NCBI GenBank assembly: GCA_963714325.1
Contig: CAVQOB010000003.1
Span: 372,001 to 436,000, forward strand
Direction: 5' to 3'
From: CAVQOB01 sp963714325
GTDB lineage: Bacteria; Pseudomonadota; Alphaproteobacteria; Rhizobiales; Hyphomicrobiaceae
DNA length: 64,000 nt
Translations under genes and position numbers: made by a program
Shown here: in pieces, positions 1 to 9,056 of the stretch
How the letters are laid out: each line of letters starts with the position of its first letter
How positions within the stretch are numbered: the first letter of the stretch is position 1
The notes under the pieces: model-generated
What the model was told of the DNA's origin: nothing
What the model saw: only the letters and a program-made list of their open reading frames with translations
The model's database searches: none

Positions 1-562
1 GGTAGGCTTCGGCGAAATAGAATTCACTGGCGGACTGGATTTCGGTGGTGATGGCGGCGAAGCCGTTGGCCGAGAGGACGCGGCCGTAAGCAGCTTTTGA
101 TGCTTCGGCGGCGGCGCGTTGGGCGTCCGAGAACGTGTAGATGCCCGAACGATACTGCGTGCCAACGTCGTTGCCCTGGCGCATACCTTGGGTCGGCTCG
201 TGGCTTTCCCAGAAGGTCTTGAGCAACTTTTCGTAACTGATGATTTTCGGGTCGTGGACGACGAGGACGACTTCGTTGTGGCCGGTGCGGCCGGAGCAGA
301 CTTCCTCGTAGGTGGCGTTCGGCGTTTGCCCAGCCGAATAACCGACGGCGGTAATCCAGATGCCATCGCCCAGTTGCCAGAATTTGCGTTCGGCACCCCA
401 GAAGCAGCCCATGCCGAACATCGCCTGCTCGAGGCCAGCGGGATAAGGGCCTTGCAGAGCTCGGCCGCTGATATGATGCGTCGCGGCGGTTGGGAGGGGG
501 CTCGCGCGGCCCGGGAGTGCGGCGCCGGCGGCTGGCATTTCGGGCTTCTTCTTGAAGAACAT
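1..562 (-). CDS. msrA: Peptide-methionine (S)-S-oxide reductase MsrA, 3' part outside the window
   Basis: The minus-strand frame from the ATG at 562 stays open to the window edge (187 codons). After an N-terminal extension of about 48 residues it shows the MsrA signature GCFWGAERKFW, with the catalytic Cys at residue 53, followed by the family blocks VGYSAGQTPNATYEEVCSG, TGHNEVV, FWESHEP and GTQYRSGIY. MsrA reduces the S-epimer of methionine sulfoxide in oxidised proteins using thioredoxin. The C-terminal resolving cysteines are not visible. There is no Sec signal, so it is probably cytoplasmic. The next gene, at 691, is divergent. The family is certain; the exact start is less so because of the extension. 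Confidence 0.93.
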   Translation of the reverse strand, partial: MFFKKKPEMPAAGAALPGRASPLPTAATHHISGRALQGPYPAGLEQAMFGMGCFWGAERKFWQLGDGIWITAVGYSAGQTPNATYEEVCSGRTGHNEVVLVVHDPKIISYEKLLKTFWESHEPTQGMRQGNDVGTQYRSGIYTFSDAQRAAAEASKAAYGRVLSANGFAAITTEIQSASEFYFAEAY

Positions 563-690
563 GGTCGGAGGTCCGATGCTGGGTGGGGAGCTTTGATGGT
601 AGCGCTGATATAAGCGATAGTCGACGTGTTACCAGAAGGCGATGGGATCACATCGTCGTGGGCGGCGTTGTTTATGCAAAGGAAAATGGG

Positions 691-1482
691 ATGATCGAAA
701 CGCCGGGACGTCCGCCCCGCGCTGTCTATGAGGCGGGACATGGCAAGCGGGTTGTTCTTGCAGCGGCTTTCCTGCTGTTGCTGCCGTTTTTTCTGAGCCT
801 TGGGCCGATGCTGTTCCAGCGTTACCGCCACGGCTTGCTGACGGATGTCAGCGGGTTGATGGTGTTCGCGGCGTTCTTTGCGGGGCTGATGGGGCTGATC
901 GGCGCGCAGCTCGTGCATTCGATCCGTTCGCGCGTGGTGTTATCGGATGCGTCGATTCAATTCACGCTGCCGAGGATGCGGCGTGGGGTGCCGACGCTCA
1001 GCTTCATGAAACGCGAAATTCCTTACGATGAGATACGGTCGGTCGAGACACGTTGCGAGGTCTATGGCGGTCGACTGGTGCCGGTGATGCTGAAGTCAAC
1101 GCGGCTGACGACGCGGGGCGGAGAGACGATTGTGCTCGGAGCGGTCAACGAAGGCAATCCAGAGAAAGCGTTTCCGTTTCCGGAGATCGGCGCCGCAATC
1201 GCGGCGCGGGCGGGGATCAGTCTCGCGGATCGCGGCGTTGTGCGGCGCTCGGCGGCGAAGTGGGTCATGGGATTGGTCTCGACGGCGGATGACAATGTGG
1301 CGCTGTCGGAGGCCGAGATCGCGGCCCTCAGAGTTCGTCATCGCCGTTGGATGAAAGCGTTGGTTGGTGTTGTGGGGTTGCTGGTTGCCGGCGGGATCGC
1401 GATCGACGTGTTGACGGCGCCGACGACGTCATTTGCCGATGCGTTCGCGAATGGTGCGCCTGTATCGGTGCCGAAACGCTAG
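691..1482 (+). CDS. Hypothetical membrane protein with three predicted TM segments
   Basis: This 263-residue protein starts at the ATG at 691, preceded by an AAGGAAAA purine tract. Two hydrophobic segments lie near the N-terminus (about residues 20-41 and 54-76) and one near the C-terminus (about 225-246). Between them is a soluble domain of roughly 140 residues with alternating beta-like segments (for example REIPYDEIRSVETR and SVPKR at the end). That topology resembles PH-like/DUF2244-type bacterial membrane proteins, but I do not recognise the family. It is divergent from msrA and followed by a repeat-rich spacer. No function is assigned. Confidence 0.7.
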   Translation: MIETPGRPPRAVYEAGHGKRVVLAAAFLLLLPFFLSLGPMLFQRYRHGLLTDVSGLMVFAAFFAGLMGLIGAQLVHSIRSRVVLSDASIQFTLPRMRRGVPTLSFMKREIPYDEIRSVETRCEVYGGRLVPVMLKSTRLTTRGGETIVLGAVNEGNPEKAFPFPEIGAAIAARAGISLADRGVVRRSAAKWVMGLVSTADDNVALSEAEIAALRVRHRRWMKALVGVVGLLVAGGIAIDVLTAPTTSFADAFANGAPVSVPKR

Positions 1483-1541
1483 CGGATCAAGTATCAAGGT
1501 GTCATACCAACAAGCCCTTGTTTTGACCGCACCGTAAAATT

Positions 1542-1690
1542 CGTCATGGCCGCGAAGGCGGCCACCCAAGCCGGCTGTAAGTGGTCACAGTCGAAGAAGT
1601 CGCATGGGGTCGAATGATGGGTGGGATGACTGGCGTAGAGATCCTGAGCCAATTTGACTGGCTTGGGTGGCCGCCTTCGCGGCCATGACG
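1542..1690. repeat. 30-bp perfect inverted repeat (REP/MITE-like family A)
   Basis: The arms at 1542-1571 and 1661-1690 are exact reverse complements; each contains CATGGCCGCGAAGGCGGCC followed by ACCCAAGC. The loop is 89 bp. A second member with one base changed in the palindrome is at 17895-18047, so this is a dispersed family. Confidence 0.8.
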
Positions 1691-1756
1691 AACAAGGTTG
1701 TGCAGGTCGAAAATTTCGCTCGCTGGTATCAGACGCATGCGACTGACATCTTCGTG

Positions 1757-1790
1757 CGAGAGTTCCGACCTGAAGCGGTCGGAACTCTCG
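1757..1790. repeat. 14-bp perfect palindromic hairpin
   Basis: CGAGAGTTCCGACC (1757-1770) and its exact complement (1777-1790) flank a 6-nt loop. There is no T-run, so it is more likely a palindromic repeat than a terminator. Confidence 0.6.
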
Positions 1791-1909
1791 CGTTGCGGCG
1801 CTTGCTGCCTGAGCCGCGGTCGCGGCCTCGCCGAGCGAGTGAGGATGACAGGTATTTGATTTCGCTCGGCGGTATGACACCATACCGCGCGTGCGCGATG
1901 GCGGGGGTG

Positions 1910-2914
1910 CTACGCCTCGCGCTTGTTGCTGGAGCGCGGGTTGGTGCGTTTTTGCGCGCCCGCGGCGGGTGGTGGCGCGAGGATCGGGCCGATCGCCGCG
2001 ACGATTATTTCGATCGATGGGCGTTCGCGGCGTTGGTAGCCGTCGAGCGCTTTGCGCATGGCGGCTAGATGTTCGGCGCTGGTGCCGCAGCAGCCGCCGA
2101 TGATGCGGGCGCCAGCGTCAAGCGCGAGGCGGGCGTATTCGGCCATTAGTTCGGGCGTGCCGGAGTAGTGCACATGCTCGCCATTCAAGACGGGAATGCC
2201 GCAGTTGCCTTTGGCGACGACGACGAGGTCGGGATCGGTCGCGGTCATGGCGAGCACGGAGACTAGCAGATCGGACGCGCCGACGCCGCAGTTGGAGCCG
2301 ACGGCTAATGGCGGCGGGAACAGGGTGGCCGTGAATTGTGGCAGGCCCGCCGGGGGAATGCCCATCATGGTGCGGCCGGCGGTATCGAAGCTGGCGGTGG
2401 CGACGTAGGGCATGCCGACCTGCTGGGCGGCGTTGGCGGCGGCGCGGATTTCCTCAAGTGCCGACATGGTTTCGATCCAGACGACATCGGCCCCGCCGGA
2501 TTTGAGGCCCTCGATCTGTTCGATGAAGACGGCGACGGCGTCTTCCTCGGTCAGTGCGCCCAAGGGGGCGAAGAGGTCGCCGGTCGGGCCAACGGAGCCG
2601 GCGACGACGATCTTGCGGCTGGATTTGTCTGCAACCTCGCGCGCGCGCAGGGCAGCGAGGCGGTTCAATTCGTGTGTTCGTTCTTGCAGGTTGTGCAGGG
2701 CGAGGCGGCGGCGGTTGGCGCCGAACGAGTTGGTCAGGATGATATCGGCGCCGGCGTCGACGAAGCCCTGGTGCAGCTGGCGGATGCGATCGGGATGCAG
2801 TTCGTTCCATAGCTCCGGGGCGTCGCCGGAGGTCAGGCCCATGTTGAACAGCGTCGTTCCCGTGGCGCCATCGGCGAGCAGCCACACACGTTCGGCGAGG
2901 AGTTTGGCGAGCAT
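1910..2914 (-). CDS. Homocysteine S-methyltransferase / betaine-homocysteine methyltransferase family protein
   Basis: This 334-residue TIM-barrel methyltransferase begins with the family motif DGATGTTLFNMG (residues 15-26). It carries the three zinc-ligand cysteines: NCG (C209) and GGCCGTS (C275, C276). Other family blocks are ILTNSFGANR and SVGPTGD. Such proteins move a methyl group from betaine, S-methylmethionine or a methyl-corrinoid donor to a thiol acceptor. The divergent neighbours (virulence-factor family and RACo-type activator) form a set with corrinoid methyltransfer in many alphaproteobacteria, so a corrinoid-linked role is likely. About 35 residues at the C-terminus are low-complexity. 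The exact methyl donor cannot be told from sequence. Confidence 0.88.
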   Translation of the reverse strand: MLAKLLAERVWLLADGATGTTLFNMGLTSGDAPELWNELHPDRIRQLHQGFVDAGADIILTNSFGANRRRLALHNLQERTHELNRLAALRAREVADKSSRKIVVAGSVGPTGDLFAPLGALTEEDAVAVFIEQIEGLKSGGADVVWIETMSALEEIRAAANAAQQVGMPYVATASFDTAGRTMMGIPPAGLPQFTATLFPPPLAVGSNCGVGASDLLVSVLAMTATDPDLVVVAKGNCGIPVLNGEHVHYSGTPELMAEYARLALDAGARIIGGCCGTSAEHLAAMRKALDGYQRRERPSIEIIVAAIGPILAPPPAAGAQKRTNPRSSNKREA

Positions 2915-3021
2915 GCATCAAGCCTGTTGATGGAAAGGGGACGTCGCCATTGGACGAATGCGGCGAACTGTCGGATAAAGGCGGCGCATTGTCCAGAACC
3001 GAGCATTGTGACGCGAGGCGC

Positions 3022-3324
3022 ATGTCCCAAGCCACCATCGTCTATTGGCGCGATATTCCGGCGCAGGTGATCGTCGGGCGCGGCCGCACGGCTTCGAAAC
3101 GCGAACTTTCCAAGCGTTTCATCGCGGCGATTGATCGCTGTGCGATGCGGGTTGGGGCGCGGGATAGCGATCAATATCTGGCGCAGTGGCGGCGTGGGGA
3201 CGCGATTGCGGTTGCTGGCGACGCTAACGCCGAGGCTGACCGGATCATGGCCGAGATCGAAGCGACATACGATGATGCGCGGTTGGCGCGGATGATTGCT
3301 GGGGATGGGTATGACCAAACCTGA
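3022..3324 (+). CDS. Virulence-factor-family small protein (corrinoid methyltransfer-associated)
   Basis: This 100-residue protein begins MSQATIVYWRDIPAQVIVGR. The start at 3022 is chosen because this is the family's conserved N-terminus, although the frame is open from further upstream. The small family is annotated 'virulence factor' for historical reasons and is usually found beside RACo-type activators and corrinoid methyltransferases; its biochemical role is unknown. It overlaps the start of the activator gene by 14 nt, which implies translational coupling. No signal peptide or membrane segment is seen. Confidence 0.75.
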   Translation: MSQATIVYWRDIPAQVIVGRGRTASKRELSKRFIAAIDRCAMRVGARDSDQYLAQWRRGDAIAVAGDANAEADRIMAEIEATYDDARLARMIAGDGYDQT

Positions 3325-5365
3325 CGCGATGCCGGACGCGCTGGGAGACGCTATGGTGTTGTTCATGCCGTCGGGACGGCGCGGACGATTTCCGATCGGG
3401 ACGGCGATCCTCGATGCAGCGCGGTCGCTCGGCGTTTACGTGGAGAGCGTGTGCGGTGGGCGCGGCATCTGCGGGCGCTGTCAGGTGCAGTTGGCGGAGG
3501 GTGTGTTCGCCAAGCACGGCATCACCTCGGCGGTGGCGCATCTGTCGGCGACGTCGGAGACGGAGTTGCGCTACGCGGAAAAGCGGACGCTGCCGGCCGA
3601 CCGGCGGTTGTCATGCTCGGTGACGATCCTTGGCGACGTGGTGATCGATGTGCCGGTCGACGTCGCGATCAACCGGCAACTGGTGCGCAAGCGGTCGGAG
3701 GCGAAGGAGATCGCGCGCGATCTGGCGGTGCATCTCCATTATGTCGAGGTCGAGCCGCCGGACATGGAGAAGCCGCTTGGCGATGTCGATCGGCTGATTG
3801 CGGCGCTGCAGCGCACCCACCATCTGCCGGATCTGACGTGTGATCTGGCGGTGCTCGCCACGGCGCAATCGGTGTTGCGGGCCGAGGACTGGAAGGTGAC
3901 GGCGGCGGTCTATACGGATGAGGGTGCGGCGCCACGGTTGATCGATCTCAGGCCTGGATATTCGGAACAGTTGTTCGGGATTGCCTGCGATATTGGATCG
4001 ACGACAATTGCGTGCCATCTCGTGGATCTGATGAGCGGGCGGACAATTGCGTCGGCGGGGACGGCCAATCCGCAGATCCGATTTGGCGAGGACCTGATGT
4101 CGCGGGTGTCGTACGTGATGATGAATCGCGACGGGCGGCCGGCGTTGACAGAGGCGGTGCGTGGTGCGGTGACGACGCTGATCGCGCGGGTGGCGGCCGA
4201 GGGTGGCGTGCGGGCCGAAGCCGATATTCTGGAAGCGGTGTTCGTCGGCAATCCGATCATGCATCATCTGTTTCTCGGACTCGATCCGACGGAGTTGGGA
4301 CAAGCGCCATTCGCATTGACGGTGTCGGGGGCGCAGCGCTTTCCGGCGCGGGAGATCAGTCTTGGGCTACATCCGGCGGCGCGGGTGTATGTGTTGCCGT
4401 GTATTGCCGGGCATGTCGGCGCGGATGCGGCGGCGGTGGCTTTGGCGGAGGGACCGCAGCATCACGACGAGATGACGCTGGTGATCGATGTCGGGACCAA
4501 TGCGGAAATTCTGCTTGGAAACAAAGATCGCGTTCTGGCTGCGTCATCGCCGACGGGGCCGGCGTTCGAGGGGGCGGAAATTTCAAGCGGGCAAAGGGCG
4601 GCGCCGGGGGCGATCGAGCGGGTGCGCATTGACCCGGTGACGTTGGAGCCGCGCATTCGGGTGATCGGGACGGACGTTTGGTCGGACGAAGCGGGGTTCG
4701 CAGAGGGTATTGAAGCGTTTGGCGTCACGGGGATTTGCGGGTCGGGGATCATCGAGGCGGTAGCGGAGATGTTTCTCGCCGGGTTGATTGCCGGGGATGG
4801 CGTCATTGACGGAGCGTTGGCGGCGCGTTCGGATCGCGTGGTCGCGACGGAGCGGACGTTTGCCTACGTGTTGTGGCGGGGGACGGGGACGTCCGGCGGG
4901 GAGATCCGCGTGACGCAAGGCGATGTGCGTGCGATCCAGCTGGCGAAGGCGGCGCTTTATGCGGGTGCCAAGTTGTTGATGGACAAGCTTGGGATTGCGA
5001 CGGTTGACCGCGTGAAGCTTGCGGGTGCGTTCGGGTCGTACATCGATCCGAAGCACGCGATGATCCTTGGGCTTATTCCGGATTGTGATCTGGCTAAAGT
5101 GTCGTCGGTTGGGAACGCGGCGGGGACGGGGGCACGGATGGCGCTGCTCAATCGGGGCATGCGGCGCGACGTCGAGGCGTTGGTTCGACGCATCGAGAAG
5201 ATCGAGACGGCGATGGAGCCGCGCTTCCAGGAGCATTTCGTCGCGGCGATGGCGTTGCCGAATGCGGTCGATGCGTTTCCACACTTGTCGGCGGCGGTTG
5301 ATTTGCCGGCACGCAAGGCGACGGGTGACGCCGGCGGGCGCAGAGGCGGGCGGGGACGGCGGTGA
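3311..5365 (+). CDS. RACo-type ASKHA ATPase with N-terminal [2Fe-2S] ferredoxin domain (corrinoid activation)
   Basis: The protein has 684 residues from the ATG at 3311; an alternative TTG lies at 3296. The N-terminal ferredoxin domain has C48-x5-C54-x2-C57 (VCGGRGICGRC) and a fourth Cys at about 102 (RRLSC). The rest is an actin-like ATPase: DIGSTTIACHLVDL, VGNPIMHHL, the phosphate-2-like DVGTNAEILLG, GPAFEGAEI, GICGSGIIEAV and KLAGAFGSYIDP. RACo and RamA proteins reductively reactivate corrinoid proteins whose cobalt has been oxidised to Co(II). It is translationally coupled to the 3022 gene. The likely partner corrinoid protein in this window is at 27989. The C-terminus ends in a Gly/Arg-rich tail. 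Confidence 0.9.
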   Translation: MTKPDAMPDALGDAMVLFMPSGRRGRFPIGTAILDAARSLGVYVESVCGGRGICGRCQVQLAEGVFAKHGITSAVAHLSATSETELRYAEKRTLPADRRLSCSVTILGDVVIDVPVDVAINRQLVRKRSEAKEIARDLAVHLHYVEVEPPDMEKPLGDVDRLIAALQRTHHLPDLTCDLAVLATAQSVLRAEDWKVTAAVYTDEGAAPRLIDLRPGYSEQLFGIACDIGSTTIACHLVDLMSGRTIASAGTANPQIRFGEDLMSRVSYVMMNRDGRPALTEAVRGAVTTLIARVAAEGGVRAEADILEAVFVGNPIMHHLFLGLDPTELGQAPFALTVSGAQRFPAREISLGLHPAARVYVLPCIAGHVGADAAAVALAEGPQHHDEMTLVIDVGTNAEILLGNKDRVLAASSPTGPAFEGAEISSGQRAAPGAIERVRIDPVTLEPRIRVIGTDVWSDEAGFAEGIEAFGVTGICGSGIIEAVAEMFLAGLIAGDGVIDGALAARSDRVVATERTFAYVLWRGTGTSGGEIRVTQGDVRAIQLAKAALYAGAKLLMDKLGIATVDRVKLAGAFGSYIDPKHAMILGLIPDCDLAKVSSVGNAAGTGARMALLNRGMRRDVEALVRRIEKIETAMEPRFQEHFVAAMALPNAVDAFPHLSAAVDLPARKATGDAGGRRGGRGRR

Positions 5366-5388
5366 GGGCGTGAGGCGCTTAAGAGTGC

Positions 5389-6153
5389 CTACATTTTTGG
5401 TCGGGCTTGCAGGAATTCGCGGCTTCCGGTGCCGATGAGTTTGGGGAGGTGGGTGTAGATATAGCGGCAGCCGGATTGGATGACGTGGCCCAAGTTTTCC
5501 GGCGTGGCGGGCATGCCGGGTGTCTTGCCGGCAGCGACGATTTTCTTGAGCGTTGCGTCGATGGCGGCGGCGACGGCGGGGGCTTTCGGATTGCCGGGAT
5601 GGCCCATGGATTGCGAGAGGTCCGAGGGGCCGATGAAGAAGACGTCGATGCCGTCGACTTTGAGGATGTCATCGACGTTGCGGATCGCTTCATCGTGCTC
5701 CAGCTGCACGCAGACGAGGGACTGTGCGTTGGCCTCGGTTGTGAAATGCGCCATCTTGCTGCCTAAGCCCCAGCGATCGGGGCGGGTGCCGGCGGCGAGG
5801 CCGCGACCATTGCCCGGGCCGAACTTGACGGCGGCAACGGCTCGGCGGGCGTCGTCTGCTGAATTGATGTGCGGGATCTGAACGCCCATCACGCCGCGAT
5901 CCATGACGCTTTGAATGTCGGCTGGACTGTTGGAGCGCGGGCGGGCGATGGCCGTGATACCAACGGCGTCGGCGGCCATGCTCATGATCTCGACGTCGGC
6001 GAGGGACAGTGAGCCGTGCTCGCAATCGAGCAGCACCCAGTCGAAGCCGGCGTGGCCAAGCATCTCGACGATCTGGGCTGAGGGAAACATCAGTGAGCAA
6101 CCGAGGCTTGGCTTGCCGGCGGCGAATTGCTGTTTCATCGCATTGGGTTTCAT
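5389..6153 (-). CDS. HpcH/HpaI aldolase family protein (2-keto-3-deoxy or 4-hydroxy-2-oxo acid aldolase)
   Basis: This is a 254-residue class II pyruvate aldolase of the HpaI type. The diagnostic segments are FDWVLLDCEHGSLS, AIARPRSNSPADIQ, GVMGVQIPHINSADDA, CVQLEHDEAI and GIDVFFIGPSDLSQSMGHPG. The conserved Arg, His, Glu and Asp used for metal-dependent retro-aldol cleavage are present. The start at 6153 (MKPNAMKQQF) overlaps the upstream permease stop by 4 nt, so it is the last gene of a minus-strand operon with the EamA permeases. The permeases may import its substrate or export a product. The exact substrate is unknown. Confidence 0.88.
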   Translation of the reverse strand: MKPNAMKQQFAAGKPSLGCSLMFPSAQIVEMLGHAGFDWVLLDCEHGSLSLADVEIMSMAADAVGITAIARPRSNSPADIQSVMDRGVMGVQIPHINSADDARRAVAAVKFGPGNGRGLAAGTRPDRWGLGSKMAHFTTEANAQSLVCVQLEHDEAIRNVDDILKVDGIDVFFIGPSDLSQSMGHPGNPKAPAVAAAIDATLKKIVAAGKTPGMPATPENLGHVIQSGCRYIYTHLPKLIGTGSREFLQARPKM

Positions 6154-7061
6154 GATGTTGCCTGTCGTTGCCGGGCCTGCTGTTCGCGCAGAAACGTATA
6201 AAGGCCGGTCGCGGCGATGATGGCAATGCCCAGAAGTGCGATGGCGTCGGGGACGGTGTTCCAGACCAGATAGCCGGCGATCAGCGACAACGGGATGATG
6301 GTGTAGCGGAAGGGCGCTACGACGGACAACGCGGCTTTGCGGATGGCGAGGATCGAGAAGTAGTAGGCTGCAGACACGGTGGCGGCGGCGGTGGCCAGAT
6401 AAAGGCTGGCAGCGAGTGAAGGCATCGACCAACCGCGCTCGATGATGCCGAGTCCGGCGCCGGCAATGGTGACGCCGATGGCGGTCGTGAAGGTGATGAG
6501 GGTGGCGGGGATGCCGCCTTCGAGGCGGCGGGTGGCGATATCGCGGACGGTGACGGCAGCGACGCAGAGGAGTGCGCCGAGCGACCACCAGGAGAAATCG
6601 CCGGAGCCCGGTTTGACGACCAGCAGGACGCCGGAGAAGCCGACGATTGCGGCCGTCCAGCGGCGCCAGCCGATGCGTTCGCCGAAGACGATGGCGCCGG
6701 CGGCGGTCATGGCAAGGGGGATCGTCTGGGTGATGGAGACGACGTTGGCGATCGGCATGTGGGCGAGGGCCGAGATGAAGCCGAGGGCGGCCAACATTTC
6801 GCCGCCGACGCGGACGAGCCAGGGCGCGTTGAAGTTGGCGCGCAGGATCGGCAGCGAGCCGGCGATGAGTACCGGGATGGCGGCGAAGACGATCGAGAAC
6901 AGGCCTCGGATGGTGATGACTTCGCCGACGGGGAGCGTTTCCGAGGCGAGTTTTGAAAAAACATCGGAAACAATGAAACAGGTCATGGCGGCGAGCATGG
7001 CGAGGATGCCGCCGATGGTGTCGGCGTGTGCGAGCGCTGGCGGTTCGACGGCGGTGTTCAT
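6150..7061 (-). CDS. EamA/DMT-family permease (paralogue 1)
   Basis: This 303-residue protein has ten predicted membrane helices arranged as two EamA repeats. The first begins GGILAMLAAMTCFIVSDVFSK. The junction GERIGWRRWTAAIVGFSGV is typical of drug/metabolite transporters, as is the second-repeat APFRYTIIPLS. It overlaps both flanking genes by 4 nt, so the order paralogue 2, paralogue 1, aldolase is one transcription unit. The direction and substrate of transport are unknown. Confidence 0.85.
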   Translation of the reverse strand: MNTAVEPPALAHADTIGGILAMLAAMTCFIVSDVFSKLASETLPVGEVITIRGLFSIVFAAIPVLIAGSLPILRANFNAPWLVRVGGEMLAALGFISALAHMPIANVVSITQTIPLAMTAAGAIVFGERIGWRRWTAAIVGFSGVLLVVKPGSGDFSWWSLGALLCVAAVTVRDIATRRLEGGIPATLITFTTAIGVTIAGAGLGIIERGWSMPSLAASLYLATAAATVSAAYYFSILAIRKAALSVVAPFRYTIIPLSLIAGYLVWNTVPDAIALLGIAIIAATGLYTFLREQQARQRQATS

Positions 7062-7942
7062 GACGCGGCTCTGATGGATACTTCGGTGCGGCGCTTGGCT
7101 TCGCGGGCGAAGATATAGATGCCGGCAGCGATGACGATCGTCAGGCCGATGACGGTGATGGTGTCGATGGTGTCACCGAAGGCGAAGATGCCGATGGCGA
7201 CGCCAAAAACTGCGCTGGTGTAGCGAAACGGCGCGACGACGGACATGTCGCCGGCGCGGGTCGCAAGAATGGTGAAGATGTAGCCGCCGATGACTGTGCT
7301 GGCAGCGGCGGCGAGACCGGCCAAGTGTGTTGCAGTCGGCACTTTCCAGGTTTCGAATAGGGCCAGCGCCAAGCCGGCGAGCATTACGGAGATAGAGGCC
7401 GCGGCGGTGATCAGCATGATCGGCAGTGCGGTGCCGATGCGGCGGGTGACGAGATCGCGCAGGACCATCGCCGCGACCGCCAGAAGGACGAAGATCGCGG
7501 CGGGATTGAACGTACTGGTGCCGGGCCGGATGATCAGCAGGACGCCGAGGAAGCCGATCGCCGTTGCGCTCCAGCGCCGCCAGCCGACAGGTTCGGCGAG
7601 GAAGATCGCGGCGGCGGCGGTGACGGCGATCGGGGTCATCTGCGCGATGATCGCCGCATCACTGAATGACAAGCGCATCAAGCCTGAGAAGAAGAACACC
7701 GTCGCGCCGATTTCGCCGACGGTGCGCCAGCCCATCAGCGGTGTCAGGAGCTGGCGCCACTGGCTGAGTGCGCTGGTGGCGATGCAGACGGCCAGGATGA
7801 TGAGCGAGGCAAAGGCACCGCGCAGAAACATGATCTGGCTGACGGGCAAGTCGCGGCCGACGACCTTGACGAACGAGTCGCCAAGGGTGAAGCAGAACAT
7901 GGACAGCGTCATGGCTGATATGGCGCGGATATTGTCTTTCAT
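7058..7942 (-). CDS. EamA/DMT-family permease (paralogue 2)
   Basis: This 294-residue, ten-helix permease has the same landmarks as its neighbours: AEPVGWRRWSATAIGFLGVLL, a phosphate-like loop IIRPGTSTFNP and APFRYTSAVFGVAIG. It is the most upstream intact gene of the operon reading leftward. A dispersed rhizobial repeat (7978-8030) separates it from the third, frameshifted copy. The close similarity of the three copies indicates local tandem duplication. Confidence 0.85.
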   Translation of the reverse strand: MKDNIRAISAMTLSMFCFTLGDSFVKVVGRDLPVSQIMFLRGAFASLIILAVCIATSALSQWRQLLTPLMGWRTVGEIGATVFFFSGLMRLSFSDAAIIAQMTPIAVTAAAAIFLAEPVGWRRWSATAIGFLGVLLIIRPGTSTFNPAAIFVLLAVAAMVLRDLVTRRIGTALPIMLITAAASISVMLAGLALALFETWKVPTATHLAGLAAAASTVIGGYIFTILATRAGDMSVVAPFRYTSAVFGVAIGIFAFGDTIDTITVIGLTIVIAAGIYIFAREAKRRTEVSIRAAS

Positions 7943-7977
7943 TCTTGTTGCGCCTTCAGTTTCCCACTTTTTGCTGG

Positions 7978-8030
7978 CTCGCGCGCCTCATCCGAAAACC
8001 GCTATGCACTTTTTGGGGCGCACGAGCGGG
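7978..8030. repeat. Dispersed rhizobial repeat (family B copy)
   Basis: It contains the core CCGAAAACCGCTATGCACTT followed by a G-run and GCGCACGAGCGGG. Related copies lie at 9883-9934, 10001-10048 and 24599-24650. This core resembles the very common Rhizobiales 'AAAACCG...CACTTTT' intergenic repeat. Confidence 0.7.
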
Positions 8031-8035
8031 CGCGC

Positions 8036-9005
8036 TCATGACTGAGTGTCCGATTGCGAATCCGCCTGAGCCCGCGCGGCGCGGGCTTCGCGCTGGCGGA
8101 CCTGCTCGCGATGGAAGGTGTAGAGGCCGGCACTGATCAGAATCGCGATGCCGGCCATCGTCCAACGATCGGGGAAGTGACCCCAGATCAGCATGCTCAA
8201 GGCGATGGCCCAGAGAATCGACGAATAGCGATAGGGGACGACGGCGGCGATCTCGCCAGTGCGGACGGAGTAGGCGACGAGATAGAGGCCGGAGAGCATG
8301 CATAGCGCCGAGAAGCCGAGTGCAGCTGTTTGCGTGACTTCAGGAGCGCGCCAGGTCTCGAACAACAAGGTCACGGGGCTCAACAGCGTGACGATGGTGG
8401 TCGAGATGGCGATGATGAGGACGAGCGGGACGTCGGCCGCGATCTTGCGTGTTGCAAGATCGCGGATGGTGCCGCCGACCGAGGCCATGATCAGGATCAG
8501 AACTCCACGGATTGAACGCCGAGGAGCCCGGGCGGATGATCAAGAGGACGCCGATCAAGCCGACGGCGGTGGCACTCCAGCGGCGCCAGCCGACTTTTTC
8601 GCCAAGGAAGATCGCGGCGGCGGCGGTGACCATCAAGGGGTTGATTTGCAGGATGGCGCTGACGTCGGCGAACGGCAGTCGCGAGAGGCCGATCTGAAAA
8701 CAGGTGATACCGATCAAATCGCCGAGTGAGCGTAACGCCATGTAGCCGTTGCAGGCCTGCTTGAACTGATAGAACGCGCCGGACGCAATGGCGATCGTCC
8801 AGATGGTGATCGTCGCGACAATGCCGCGAAGAAATACCGTTTCGCCGCTCGGCAGGGACGCGCCGATGAGCTTCATGACGGCGTCGCCGCAGATGAAAAG
8901 GCCCATGGCGGCGAGCATCGCGAGGATGCCGCGTGCATTGCTGGTGAGGCCGTTCGTTCGGGCGGTCAGTGCTGCCACAATCCCGGCTCGACCATCATAC
9001 GGCAC
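8036..9005 (-). pseudogene. EamA/DMT-family permease (paralogue 3), frameshifted
   Basis: The N-terminal half reads in one frame through GEKVGWRRWSATAVGLIGVLL and IIRPGSSAFNPW. The C-terminal half (GGTIRDLATRKIAADVPLV to the stop at 8036) reads in another. Removing one base near 8500-8504 restores exactly the residue spacing seen in paralogue 2 between FNP and the conserved RD. The start is uncertain: GTG at 9005 (preceded by AAGAGAG) or GTG at 8978. The defect is either a recent pseudogenising insertion or a sequencing error; the high conservation on both sides favours a very recent or artefactual change. Confidence 0.8.
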
Positions 9006-9056
9006 AGCTACTCTCTTTCTTTTTGCGCCTTCAGGTGCCGACTGGGCACCCGGCGC

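Larger units (their letters stand above)
1498..1881. repeat. Composite intergenic repeat bounded by 11-bp inverted ends
   Basis: The spacer after 1482 has no convincing gene. The 11-mer GGTGTCATACC at 1498-1508 is exactly inverted at 1871-1881. Nested inside are a 30-bp inverted repeat (1542-1571/1661-1690) and a 14-bp perfect hairpin (1757-1770/1777-1790, loop 6). Nested palindromes of this kind are common in Rhizobiales intergenic regions. Whether the whole unit moves as one MITE-like element is inference. Confidence 0.6.

Noticed and set aside
119..613. A 164-codon plus-strand frame at the left edge
   Set aside because: It lies opposite a clear MsrA gene with an intact catalytic motif; the plus-strand translation has no family features.
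1542..1690. Inverted repeat as a transcription terminator
   Set aside because: The loop is 89 bp, there is no T-run, and the same unit recurs at 17895-18047, which fits a dispersed repeat.
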